A stretch of DNA of 64,000 nucleotides from Rhodococcus sp. SMB37 (GTDB lineage Bacteria; Actinomycetota; Actinomycetes; Mycobacteriales; Mycobacteriaceae). The notes under the pieces were generated by a model. The model was not told the origin of the DNA. It made no database searches and saw only the letters and a list, made by a program, of their open reading frames with translations. A program made the translations under genes and the position numbers. Location: the NCBI RefSeq assembly GCF_004345605.1, contig NZ_SLVY01000016.1, forward strand, positions 62,001-126,000, read 5' to 3'. Within the stretch, counting starts at the first letter, position 1. Each line of letters opens with the position of its first letter. Shown piece by piece: positions 1 through 7,245 of the stretch.

Positions 1-128
1 GCGTGGATCCCGACGAACTCATCGAGGTCTTCCTCCACACCGCTGTCTATGCGGGCGTGCCCAACAGCAACCGCGCCTTTGCGATGGGGAAGCAGGCGTT
101 GGCGGATCTCGAATCCGCCGGGAAGTAA
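1..128 (+). CDS. pcaC: 4-carboxymuconolactone decarboxylase family protein, C-terminal end (partial)
   Basis: Only the last 41 codons are in the window, read from base 3 to the TAA at 126-128. The peptide contains VFLHTAVYAGVPNSNRAF, the typical end of carboxymuconolactone decarboxylases. These enzymes decarboxylate gamma-carboxymuconolactone to 3-oxoadipate enol-lactone in the protocatechuate branch of the beta-ketoadipate pathway. In actinobacteria this domain is often fused behind the enol-lactone hydrolase (PcaL), so the missing 5' part could make this pcaL rather than pcaC. A strong hairpin begins at the stop codon. The family call is firm, but the exact gene name is less certain because the N-terminus is not visible. 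Confidence 0.8.
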   Translation, partial: VDPDELIEVFLHTAVYAGVPNSNRAFAMGKQALADLESAGK

Positions 129-189
129 GCAACACAAATGTGAGGTTCGCACACCCTGTGGTCGACAAACGGGTGTGCGAACCTCACAT
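126..189. terminator. Hairpin terminator with conserved prefix (family copy 1)
   Basis: Perfect 19-bp inverted repeat, arms 138-156 and 171-189, with a 14-nt loop containing GTGGTCGAC. It lies between two convergent genes, so it can stop both. The prefix TAAGCAACACAAATGT (126-141) starts on the stop codon of the upstream gene and recurs at 4641 and 63265 in front of hairpins with different stems. There is no long T-run, as is common for terminators in high-GC actinobacteria. Confidence 0.75.
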
Positions 190-203
190 CAGGTGTGCAG
201 ACC

Positions 204-1076
204 TCAGCGAGCCAACACTGTGCGCAGCACCGCCGCGAAGCCCTCCGGGTCGCCGGGCACGCCGTATCCGTCGCCGGTGAACCCGGCGTGCCCGCCGGGG
301 AACATCGTGAGTTCGACGCCGAGTCGCTTCGCGACCTCCGCTGCCGCGCGAGCGGAGACCTCACCCGTCGACTCCGTGCCCGCCCCGATCACGACGCGGG
401 TCGACGCCTTTGCGAGGGCGTCGAAGTCGGGTTCGTATCCGGTACAGGACTGCAGGTTCTGGCTGAGCAGGGCGTCGTCGCGGGTGCCGTCGTCGTCGGT
501 GGGCATCCCGAACATCGACGGGTCGGGCGCGGGCACGGCGAGGTAGGAGGGCTCCAGCGGCTCCGTCTGCGTCAGCATCATGATGAACTTCGCCATCGCC
601 GGACCCATGCCGCTGCGCTGGTAGGTGGCGTCGATGTCGTCGACCACCGCCTTGATGACTGCGGAGTCGGGCAGCAGCGGGCAGGTGGGCGGTTCGTGCG
701 CGATCAGTGTCCGGACCTGCTCGGGATGTTTCGCGACCAACGCTAGGCTGTTCACCGCGCCGCCGCTGCTGCCGAACAGGTCGACCGGGCCGACGCCGAG
801 TGCCTCGATGAGGCGGTGCAGGTCGTCGGCGTGGAGGTCGGGCGTCGAAAGGCCGGGGGTGTCGCGGGGGCTGCGCATCACGCCGCGAGGGTCGTAGGTG
901 ACGACGGGGCGGTCGACGACCTGCGCCGCGAGCGCTGCGAATCCTCCCGCATCCATCGGCGACCCCACGATCAGCAGTGGGGTGCCGGACTTCAGGTCGC
1001 CGCGGATGTCGTAGGTGAGGGTGGCGCCGGGAACGTCCAGGGTGGCGGTGGTGACGGGGCGATCGATTGTGGTCAT
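204..1076 (-). CDS. Alpha/beta hydrolase
   Basis: A 290-residue cytoplasmic alpha/beta-fold hydrolase without a signal peptide. The nucleophile elbow GSSGG places the catalytic serine at about residue 104, and the likely catalytic histidine is in PGGHAGF (about H263). The oxyanion region near residue 38 (VGSPMDAGG) and the YDPRG turn near residue 61 are typical of the family. The substrate cannot be read from the sequence; related proteins are annotated as esterases, lactonases or epoxide-hydrolase-like enzymes. The gene is divergent from the amidohydrolase across a 139-bp gap and convergent with the pcaC-type gene. The ATG start is at 1076, where no clear ribosome-binding site is seen, so the transcript may be leaderless. 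Confidence 0.85.
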   Translation of the reverse strand: MTTIDRPVTTATLDVPGATLTYDIRGDLKSGTPLLIVGSPMDAGGFAALAAQVVDRPVVTYDPRGVMRSPRDTPGLSTPDLHADDLHRLIEALGVGPVDLFGSSGGAVNSLALVAKHPEQVRTLIAHEPPTCPLLPDSAVIKAVVDDIDATYQRSGMGPAMAKFIMMLTQTEPLEPSYLAVPAPDPSMFGMPTDDDGTRDDALLSQNLQSCTGYEPDFDALAKASTRVVIGAGTESTGEVSARAAAEVAKRLGVELTMFPGGHAGFTGDGYGVPGDPEGFAAVLRTVLAR

Positions 1077-1136
1077 GCCGTGACAGACCGGGGTCGACGA
1101 CAGAACTCATCGGTCCGGTCCGAGACTGCCCGATCG

Positions 1137-1166
1137 CGGGTATCGGCCCGCCGATGGCCGATCCCG
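1137..1166. promoter_or_regulatory. Imperfect inverted repeat in divergent promoter region
   Basis: Between the alpha/beta hydrolase and the amidohydrolase, CGGG-T-ATCGGC (1137-1147) faces GCCGATCCCG (1157-1166), a 10-bp inverted repeat with one bulged base. Its place in the shared upstream region suggests an operator, but no adjacent regulator gene matches it. It could be chance in GC-rich DNA. Confidence 0.3.
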
Positions 1167-1215
1167 TGGATACTCGACAAGGACCCCAGTGTTCCGCATC
1201 GGAAGGGACGAGCTT

Positions 1216-2460
1216 GTGACCAGATCCGACAAGGTGGAAATCGATCCGGCGCTGACCGATCTGTACAAGGACCTTCACAGACATCCGGAACTCGGATTCC
1301 AGGAACATCGCACCTCTGCCATCGTGGCCGAGCGATTGAATGCTCTCGGGTTCGAGGTCACCACCGGTGTCGGGAAGACCGGAGTGGTCGGGGTGTTGAA
1401 GAATGGCGCCGGACCGACCGCATTGCTTCGCGCCGACATGGATGCCCTCCCTGTCAAGGAGGACACCGGCCTCGACTACGCCAGTACCGCTACCGCCGTG
1501 GACGAACACGGCGAGACGAAGCCGGTGGCGCACGCGTGCGGTCACGACATGCACATGACGTGCCTGCTCGGCGCAGCGCAGATTCTCTCCACTGATACTG
1601 CGAGTTGGTCGGGCACACTGCTCCTCGTCTTCCAACCGGCCGAAGAGTTGGGTGCGGGAGCCCAAGCCATGGTCGACGACGGGCTGTTCGACAGGTTCCC
1701 CAAACCGGATGTGGTGCTCGGTCAGCATGTGGCGCCGCTTCCGGCAGGCAAGATCGCCGGACATCCCGGTCTCTCGTATGCGGGGTCGGACTCGCTGCGC
1801 GTGCGTGTGATCGGCCGAGGTGCGCACGGGTCGATGCCGGAAGCATCCATCGACCCGATCGTCATTGCGGCCGAGGTCGTATTGCGTCTGCAGACGATCA
1901 TCTCGCGCGAGATCCCGAGCACGGCGACCGCGGTGCTCACGGTCGGTTCCATTCACGCGGGAGATGCGGCCAACGTCATTCCCGGTGAGGTCGTGCTGCA
2001 GCTGAACATCCGCAGCTACGACGCGAAGATACGGCAGAAGATCCTCGACAGCGTCGATCGCATTGTTCGAGGTGAGGCTGCGACGGCAGGCGCCCCGGAA
2101 GAACCCGAAATCACCTCGATCGAACGTTTCCCGGTGGTCACGAACGATCCCTCCGCGTTGGGCAAGACTCTGGAGGCGTTCGCCACGTGGTTGGGGGAGG
2201 ACAAGATCCTCGATCCCGGAGCGGGTGCAGGCAGTGAGGACGTCGGAGTCCTCGCCACGAGTGCTGGTGCGCCCCTGGCATATTGGCTGCTCGGAGGCGC
2301 GGATCCTTCGGTGTTCACCACGGGCGACATGACGGATCCTGCGCTGCTGAAGGTGCCTTCGAATCACTCGCCGCACTATGCGCCGGTCATCGAACCGACG
2401 ATGACGATCGGGGTCACGGCATTGGTCACCGCAGCGCGAACGTGGTTGCCGGTGGCGTAG
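1216..2460 (+). CDS. M20 family amidohydrolase (hippurate/IAA-amino-acid hydrolase type)
   Basis: 414 residues. The di-metal centre of M20D peptidases is visible: ACGHDMH (C108-H113), the catalytic pair in QPAEELG (about E143/E144), LGQH (about H171) and a C-terminal SNHSPHY. Such enzymes hydrolyse N-acyl or N-aroyl amino acids, such as hippurate or IAA conjugates, to the acid and the free amino acid. The dimerisation domain corresponds roughly to residues 185-300. The GTG at 1216 is preferred because GGAAGGGA lies 8 nt upstream; an in-frame GTG at 1189 lacks such a site. There is no signal peptide, so the enzyme is cytoplasmic. The next gene, a drug pump, follows after about 95 bp and seems to have its own operator, so the two are probably separate transcripts. 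Confidence 0.9.
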   Translation: MTRSDKVEIDPALTDLYKDLHRHPELGFQEHRTSAIVAERLNALGFEVTTGVGKTGVVGVLKNGAGPTALLRADMDALPVKEDTGLDYASTATAVDEHGETKPVAHACGHDMHMTCLLGAAQILSTDTASWSGTLLLVFQPAEELGAGAQAMVDDGLFDRFPKPDVVLGQHVAPLPAGKIAGHPGLSYAGSDSLRVRVIGRGAHGSMPEASIDPIVIAAEVVLRLQTIISREIPSTATAVLTVGSIHAGDAANVIPGEVVLQLNIRSYDAKIRQKILDSVDRIVRGEAATAGAPEEPEITSIERFPVVTNDPSALGKTLEAFATWLGEDKILDPGAGAGSEDVGVLATSAGAPLAYWLLGGADPSVFTTGDMTDPALLKVPSNHSPHYAPVIEPTMTIGVTALVTAARTWLPVA

Positions 2461-2523
2461 CGGATTGCCGGAGCCTCTGCGCTCAGGGGCGAAACTCATC
2501 ACAACCGCCCTTTCGGGTTCTAC

Positions 2524-2543
2524 AACAGTCCATATGGACTGTT
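2524..2543. promoter_or_regulatory. Perfect 20-bp palindromic operator, probable TetR site
   Basis: AACAGTCCATATGGACTGTT is a perfect palindrome ending only 3-12 bp before the possible GTG starts of the efflux gene. Length and symmetry fit a TetR-family operator. The pump gene is followed by an overlapping TetR gene, which suggests autoregulation of the two-gene operon. Binding has not been shown. Confidence 0.65.
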
Positions 2544-2555
2544 ACCGTGGTGCGC

Positions 2556-4079
2556 GTGACCGAAGAACAGACCCTGACACCGCGCGCCGGGCGTCGCGAA
2601 TGGTCGGCCCTCACGGTCCTCGTCCTCGTCGTCGTGTTGATCGCGGTCGACAACACTGTGCTCTACCTGGCTGTGCCGTCGATGGCCGTCGACATCGCCC
2701 CGAGCTCGACCCAATTGTTGTGGATCGGCGACATCTACTCGTTCGTGCTGGCGGGCCTGCTCATCACGATGGGCAACCTGGCCGATCGCATCGGCCGCAA
2801 ACGGTTGCTGCTCATCGGTGCCGGAGGGTTCGGTGTCGCATCGGTGATCGCAGCGTTCGCCCCGAACCCCGAGATCCTCATCGCTGCGCGCGTCCTGCTG
2901 GGCGTGGCGGGGGCGACGTTGATGCCCTCGACGCTGGCGATCATCCGCGCTACCTTCCTCGACGCGACACAACGCACCACGGCGATCGCAATCTGGGCGA
3001 TGGGCGCCACCGCAGGTGCCGCGGTCGGTCCGCTCGTCGGCGGGGTCCTGCTCGAGAACTTCTGGTGGGGCTCGGTGTTCCTGATCAATGTGCCGGTGAT
3101 GGTGATCGTGCTTGTCGCCGGACCGATCCTGCTGTCGGAGTCGCGCGGTAGCTCTGCTCAGACGATCGACGTGATCTCGGCATTGTTGTCGATCCTCGCC
3201 ATCGTCCCGGTGGTGTACGCCGTGAAGCACTGGGCCGGTGGCGGGCTGGACTGGAGTGTTCCGGCCACCGCAGCGTTCGGCATGATCATGGGATACCTCT
3301 TCGTGCGTAGGCAGACGCGACTGCCGAATCCGTTGCTAGACCTCTTCCTGTTCCGAATGCCCGCCTTCTCGGGCGCCGTGGCCGCCAACGGCCTGGCGAT
3401 CTTTGCGTTCCTCGGGTTGCTGTACTTCTTCTCGCAGTACCTGCAGCTGGTCCGCGAATACGGCCCGCTGAAGGCCGGTGTGGCGGAACTGCCGTCGACG
3501 ATTGCGTCGATGGTCGTCATTCTGTTCGTCGGTGCTCTCGTGGCACGCATGGGGGCGGGGCGCTCGATCGGGCTCGGTCTGACGCTGGGTGCAATCGGGC
3601 TCGCCGGGATCGGTATGACCGTCTCGATGTCCGCCTATTGGGGCCTCGGTATCTCGCTGGTGCTTCTCGGCCTCGGTATCGGCATCGCGATGACATTGTC
3701 GACCGATGCCGTGGTCTCCGCCGTCCCCACGGAACGCGCCGGAGCTGCGTCGTCCATTGCGGAAACCGCCTACGAACTCGGAGGGGCATTGGGTATTGCC
3801 GTGCTCGGATCTGTCCATCTGGCGATGTACCAGTCGCATCTGGACCTGCCCGCCGGCACCGATCCGTCCGACGCCACGATCGCCGAGAGCTCGCTGGCCT
3901 CGACCGTCGCCGATGTTGCTGATCCGGTCGTGGTCGACCATGCCCAGTCCGCCTTCGTGTCGGCGGTGCAGACCACCTCGTTCGTTGCCGCGGTGATCCT
4001 TGCCGTCTCGGCTGTGGTGGCCTGGCGCGTGATCCCGTCGCCGCGGGATGCCACAGTAGGTACCCATGAAGCGCACTGA
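2556..4079 (+). CDS. MFS multidrug efflux pump, DHA2 family (LfrA/QacA-like)
   Basis: About 507 residues with 14 predicted membrane helices, as in DHA2 drug:H+ antiporters. Family motifs are visible: LIAVDNTVLYLAVPSM in helix 1 (motif D1 with its membrane Asp), GNLADRIGRKR (motif A) between helices 2 and 3, and a motif-C-like GATAGAAVGPLVGG. The run of residues closely resembles mycobacterial LfrA, which exports fluoroquinolones, acriflavine and ethidium. The start could be GTG 2547, 2550 or 2556; 2556 gives the usual N-terminus. The TetR gene overlaps its 3' end by 14 bp and a perfect palindrome sits just upstream, so expression is probably induced by substrate binding to the repressor. The actual drug range is not readable. 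Confidence 0.9.
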   Translation: MTEEQTLTPRAGRREWSALTVLVLVVVLIAVDNTVLYLAVPSMAVDIAPSSTQLLWIGDIYSFVLAGLLITMGNLADRIGRKRLLLIGAGGFGVASVIAAFAPNPEILIAARVLLGVAGATLMPSTLAIIRATFLDATQRTTAIAIWAMGATAGAAVGPLVGGVLLENFWWGSVFLINVPVMVIVLVAGPILLSESRGSSAQTIDVISALLSILAIVPVVYAVKHWAGGGLDWSVPATAAFGMIMGYLFVRRQTRLPNPLLDLFLFRMPAFSGAVAANGLAIFAFLGLLYFFSQYLQLVREYGPLKAGVAELPSTIASMVVILFVGALVARMGAGRSIGLGLTLGAIGLAGIGMTVSMSAYWGLGISLVLLGLGIGIAMTLSTDAVVSAVPTERAGAASSIAETAYELGGALGIAVLGSVHLAMYQSHLDLPAGTDPSDATIAESSLASTVADVADPVVVDHAQSAFVSAVQTTSFVAAVILAVSAVVAWRVIPSPRDATVGTHEAH

Positions 4080-4629
4080 TCAGGTCGTCACCCGCGATAA
4101 GGAACGCACGCGCCGAGCGATCCTCGAATCTGCCCAGCAGATGTTCTCGGAGCGTGGGTCGAAGGTCAGTCTCGCCGACATCGCCGTTGCAGCGGGTGTC
4201 ACCAAGGGTGGTCTCATGCACCACTTTCCGAACCGTGAAGCACTGATCTACGGAGTCATCGAACACTGCATCACGAGGATGTGGGAAGAGATCCACGCTC
4301 ACATCGACCTGTCGGAGAACAGGCCCGGGAAGTTCACGCGGGGATACGTGCGCGCCCTCACCGGCGGCAGTGCCTATCTCATGGACACCTTCAATCCCGG
4401 GACACTGCTCGCGACGCTCGGGAATCCGCCCGGCATCGAGGCGCTGTATGCCCGCGATGCCGAGAATCTGAGCGCCGCTTTCGCGGCGGACGGCCTGCCC
4501 TGGTCGCGTGTGCTGATGATCCGGTTCGCGGCGGAGGGGCTCGCACTCTCGGCGCCGAGCCCGTACCTGACGAGCGACGACCTCGAACTTGCGCGCGCGG
4601 AACTGCTGGCCCTCACCGAGGAGCACTAG
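4066..4629 (+). CDS. TetR family transcriptional regulator
   Basis: 187 residues. The N-terminal helix-turn-helix spans about residues 10-57, including ILESAQQMFSERG, then VSLADIAVAAGVTKGGLMHHF, a canonical TetR recognition region. The C-terminal half is the variable ligand-binding and dimerisation domain. The gene starts inside the end of the efflux gene (14-bp overlap), indicating translational coupling. It most likely represses the pump and itself from the palindrome at 2524-2543. The weak sequence AGTAGGT before the ATG is the probable ribosome-binding site. A hairpin follows the stop. Confidence 0.92.
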   Translation: MKRTDQVVTRDKERTRRAILESAQQMFSERGSKVSLADIAVAAGVTKGGLMHHFPNREALIYGVIEHCITRMWEEIHAHIDLSENRPGKFTRGYVRALTGGSAYLMDTFNPGTLLATLGNPPGIEALYARDAENLSAAFAADGLPWSRVLMIRFAAEGLALSAPSPYLTSDDLELARAELLALTEEH

Positions 4630-4640
4630 CGCTCCGGATG

Positions 4641-4698
4641 TAAGCAGGGCAAATGTAGACCTCGCAGGGCTGGTGGTTGACCACTGGCCCTGCGAGGT
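4641..4698. terminator. Hairpin terminator with conserved prefix (family copy 2)
   Basis: Arms 4659-4670 and 4687-4698 are perfect; in RNA the stem continues through two G-U pairs to an 18-bp stem capped by TTGA. The prefix TAAGCAGGGCAAATGT (4641-4656) and the apical GGTGGTTGACCAC match the copies at 126 and 63265, although the stem arms are unrelated. It lies between convergent genes. Confidence 0.75.
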
Positions 4699-4744
4699 TC
4701 CTGTTTCGTCTGCCTACTTCGGTGCGCCGGTTCGACGAACAGTG

Positions 4745-5284
4745 CTAGCGGACGACCCTCGCCCAGATACTCGTCCAGGTCCGAGTGTGCGACACCGTCG
4801 TTTGCTCGAGCCGCACCTGCTTGCCGCCGGGATAGGAGAACAGGGGTGTGCCGTCGCCGAGGAAGATCGGCACGATGTTCGCCATCACCTCGTCGAGTTC
4901 GCCGATCTCGAGACATTGGCGTGCGACGTCGGCGCCGAGGATGCCGACGTACTTGTCGCCGGCCGCGGCCTTGGCGGCTGCGAGTCCGGATTCGAGATCG
5001 TGGACGACGGTCACTCCCGGCTCCGGCGTGATCGACGGATGGTGGGTGAGCAGAAAGTAGGGGCCGTCCCAGGTCCCGCCGAAGGCGCCCTCGTTCTCGG
5101 TGCCGCGGTTGGGGTCGTCCCCTCGGTGGGTGCGATTGCCGACCAGTAGCGCACCGATATCGGCCGCGAGTTCGTCGGTCTCCTCGTCGGGTTCGAAGAA
5201 CGGCTTCATCCACGACATGTCGCCGCCCGGTCCGGCGATGAAACCGTCCAGCGACATAGTCGCCGAGTACAACACCTTGGCCAT
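4745..5284 (-). CDS. Dihydrofolate reductase family protein (RibD C-terminal domain)
   Basis: 179 residues forming one RibD_C/DHFR-like domain. It begins KVLYSATMSLDGFIAGPGGD, the usual start of the YyaP/YwjB-type proteins, and contains ILGADVARQCLEIGELDE with the typical G-G/A-x-x-hydrophobic cofactor loop, then PIFLGDGTPLF. Such proteins bind NADPH and are presumed reductases, but very few have a known substrate. They are distinct from FolA. There is no signal peptide. GAGGGAGAA just before the ATG is a good ribosome-binding site. The gene stands alone: the gene upstream on the same strand starts at 7109 and the crotonase gene ends at 5365. Confidence 0.88.
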   Translation of the reverse strand: MAKVLYSATMSLDGFIAGPGGDMSWMKPFFEPDEETDELAADIGALLVGNRTHRGDDPNRGTENEGAFGGTWDGPYFLLTHHPSITPEPGVTVVHDLESGLAAAKAAAGDKYVGILGADVARQCLEIGELDEVMANIVPIFLGDGTPLFSYPGGKQVRLEQTTVSHTRTWTSIWARVVR

Positions 5285-5364
5285 GGTTCTCCCTCGTCGA
5301 GTGGACGTTGTCCCCAGTATCGACTTCAGGAGCGGGTAATAATCATCGTCCTGGCCTCATACAC

Positions 5365-6144
5365 CTAGGCATTCTGCGCGCGACCCCGCCCGATCACCTC
5401 CGCACGCCGATCCGCGACCCGGTCGGGAGTGAACGTCTCCAACCACGCCCGCGACGTCTGCTTCTCGGCCTGCAGGGCCGGGCCGACGATGTGCTCCTCG
5501 GCCCGGCGGTACGACGCGAGCAGCGTGCGCACGCCGGGCTGATCGTTGCCGGCGATCGTTTCCGCAAGCGCGAGTGCGGTGTTCATGAGGGCGTCGTGCT
5601 CGACGACCTCGGTGACCAGACCGGCTCGCAGTGCTGCTTCGGCATCGACGAAGTTCCCCGACAAGCTCATGCGCCGCGCGAACCCGCGTCCCACCGCTGC
5701 GGGCAGCCGCGACGTGAGGCCCCACCCGGGGAGTACACCGACGCGGGCGTGAGTGTCGGCGAATCGTGCTCGCTCCGAGGCGATGAGGATGTCGCACGCG
5801 AGTGCGAGTTCGAGGCCGCCGGTGATCGCGGCGCCGTTGATCGCGCCGATGATCGGCTTCGACAGCGGCAGCCACGGATGCCCGACGGGAATGCTCTCGT
5901 CCTCGACCTTCAGGAGGGTGTTGCCACCCGATCCGAGTTCCTGCAGATCGAGGCCCGCGCAGAAGGCGGGGTCGGAGCCAGTGAGGATGACGACGCTGGT
6001 CTGCTCGTCGGCGTCCGCGGCGGCGAGCTCCGCGCGAAGTGTGTCGATGAGAGCCGAGCTGAGTGCGTTGCGCTGCTGCGGGCGGTTGAACGTGAGAACT
6101 CGGACGGGTCCGCGCTGGTCGACGAGCAGGATCGATTCCGTCAC
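5365..6144 (-). CDS. Enoyl-CoA hydratase/isomerase (crotonase) family protein
   Basis: 259 residues of crotonase fold. The oxyanion-hole segments AFCAGLDL (about 60-67) and GAAITGGLELALACD (about 104-118) are present, with the first catalytic Glu at about E112. The second catalytic Glu of classical hydratases is replaced in THARVGVLPGWG (about 131-142), a change common in a large actinobacterial subfamily, so the reaction may be isomerisation, hydrolysis or another CoA-ester step. The GTG start at 6144 overlaps the stop of the LysR gene (GTGA), and GAGGAGAATTC upstream is a strong ribosome-binding site. It is therefore translated with the LysR gene and faces the MHS permease/dehydrogenase/CoA-transferase operon, probably in one catabolic pathway. 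Confidence 0.88.
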   Translation of the reverse strand: MTESILLVDQRGPVRVLTFNRPQQRNALSSALIDTLRAELAAADADEQTSVVILTGSDPAFCAGLDLQELGSGGNTLLKVEDESIPVGHPWLPLSKPIIGAINGAAITGGLELALACDILIASERARFADTHARVGVLPGWGLTSRLPAAVGRGFARRMSLSGNFVDAEAALRAGLVTEVVEHDALMNTALALAETIAGNDQPGVRTLLASYRRAEEHIVGPALQAEKQTSRAWLETFTPDRVADRRAEVIGRGRAQNA

Positions 6145-7109
6145 GAATTCTCCTCAGTGTTCTCGGGTGCGAGCCGTTCTCCGGCGTGAGCCGAACTCTG
6201 TCTACCCGACTCGTGGCGTTCGGCGCCATCGGGTCCGGGCAGCTCGCGCAGCACCTCCAACACCCGGTGGACGGCGGGTGCGAGGTTGTCCCGTCGCCAC
6301 GCGAGCGCGATCGGGAGCACCGGGCCGCCGTCGAGTGGGATGTAGTGCACGCCGTCCACGGTGATGTGCGCGGTCGACGCGACGACGACCGCAATCCCGA
6401 CACCCGCGCCGACGAGCGCCAGAAGGCTGTACGGATCGGGGGCTTCGCGGGCGATGGTCGGTGCGAAACCCGCCGACGCGCACACAGTGAAGGTGGCATC
6501 GCGCACGAGTGAGCCGTGCGCGGCGGGATAGACCACCAGCCGCTCACCTGCGAGATCGGTGGGTTCGAGGGTGCCGCGCTCGGCGAGTCGATGCCCGGTC
6601 GGTACCGCGACCATCAGGGATTCGTGTCGCACGGTCTCGGTGGCGAAGTCGTCGGAGACGGGAAGTCCGACGATGCCCATGTCGAGCAGTCCTTGGGCGA
6701 CGAGATCGAGTACCTCCCCCGAATAGGTCTGCGGGCGTAGATCGAGTTCGATGCCGGGATGGCGATCTGCGAGCGCGCGGGTCAGTTCGGACAGCACGGT
6801 GTAGCCGCTCGCGCCGCCGAATCCGACGCTGACCACTCCGGTCTCTCCCGCTGCCGTCGACCGCACGACCGCGCGTGCCACTTGGACCTGTGCGGCGATC
6901 ACCCGCGCGGGGGCCAATAGCGCGGTGCCTGCGGCGGTGAGCTGCACCGATCTGGTGGTGCGCTCGAACAATCGGGCGCCGAGCTCGCGTTCGAGGGCGC
7001 GGATCATCTGGCTGAGTGGCGACTGTGCGATGTGCAGTCGTTCTGCGGCGCGTCCGAAATGCAGTTCCTCGGCGACCGCGAGGAATGCCTGCAGATGACG
7101 GAATTCCAT
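6141..7109 (-). CDS. LysR family transcriptional regulator
   Basis: 322 residues. The N-terminal winged helix (about residues 1-60) reads MEFRHLQAFLAVAEELHFGRAAERLHIAQSPLSQ in two stretches, the standard LysR DNA-binding domain. From about residue 90 the type 2 periplasmic-binding-protein-like effector domain follows. GAGGG lies a few bases before the ATG. It overlaps the crotonase gene by 4 bp and is divergent from an MHS permease operon, the classical arrangement for a LysR activator with a small-acid inducer. A candidate site lies at 7125-7137. The inducer is unknown. Confidence 0.92.
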   Translation of the reverse strand: MEFRHLQAFLAVAEELHFGRAAERLHIAQSPLSQMIRALERELGARLFERTTRSVQLTAAGTALLAPARVIAAQVQVARAVVRSTAAGETGVVSVGFGGASGYTVLSELTRALADRHPGIELDLRPQTYSGEVLDLVAQGLLDMGIVGLPVSDDFATETVRHESLMVAVPTGHRLAERGTLEPTDLAGERLVVYPAAHGSLVRDATFTVCASAGFAPTIAREAPDPYSLLALVGAGVGIAVVVASTAHITVDGVHYIPLDGGPVLPIALAWRRDNLAPAVHRVLEVLRELPGPDGAERHESGRQSSAHAGERLAPENTEENS

Positions 7110-7124
7110 ATTGCCCTCAACTCA

Positions 7125-7137
7125 GTGGAATATCCAC
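7125..7137. promoter_or_regulatory. Candidate LysR operator in divergent intergenic region
   Basis: GTGGA-ATA-TCCAC is a 5-bp-arm dyad 15 bp before the LysR start, in the 136-bp gap shared with the divergent permease gene. The placement fits a LysR autoregulatory site, but the dyad is short and was chosen by eye. Confidence 0.35.
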
Positions 7138-7245
7138 ATAATCATGTCGGATTAGGTCTTGGACTTTACACGGTGGGCCACCGATAGTGATACACGCCTC
7201 ATTCATTCGCGGACATGGCCCGCACGACACGCCCCGGAGTGCATC

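Noticed and set aside
361-2502. Minus-strand open frame of 713 codons spanning the hydrolase and amidohydrolase
   Set aside because: It crosses two well-supported genes and their divergent promoter region, has no motif, and shows a shadow-type composition.
2283-2555. N-terminal extension of the efflux pump
   Set aside because: The upstream in-frame residues overlap the amidohydrolase gene and run through the palindromic operator; the transporter family begins at about 2556.
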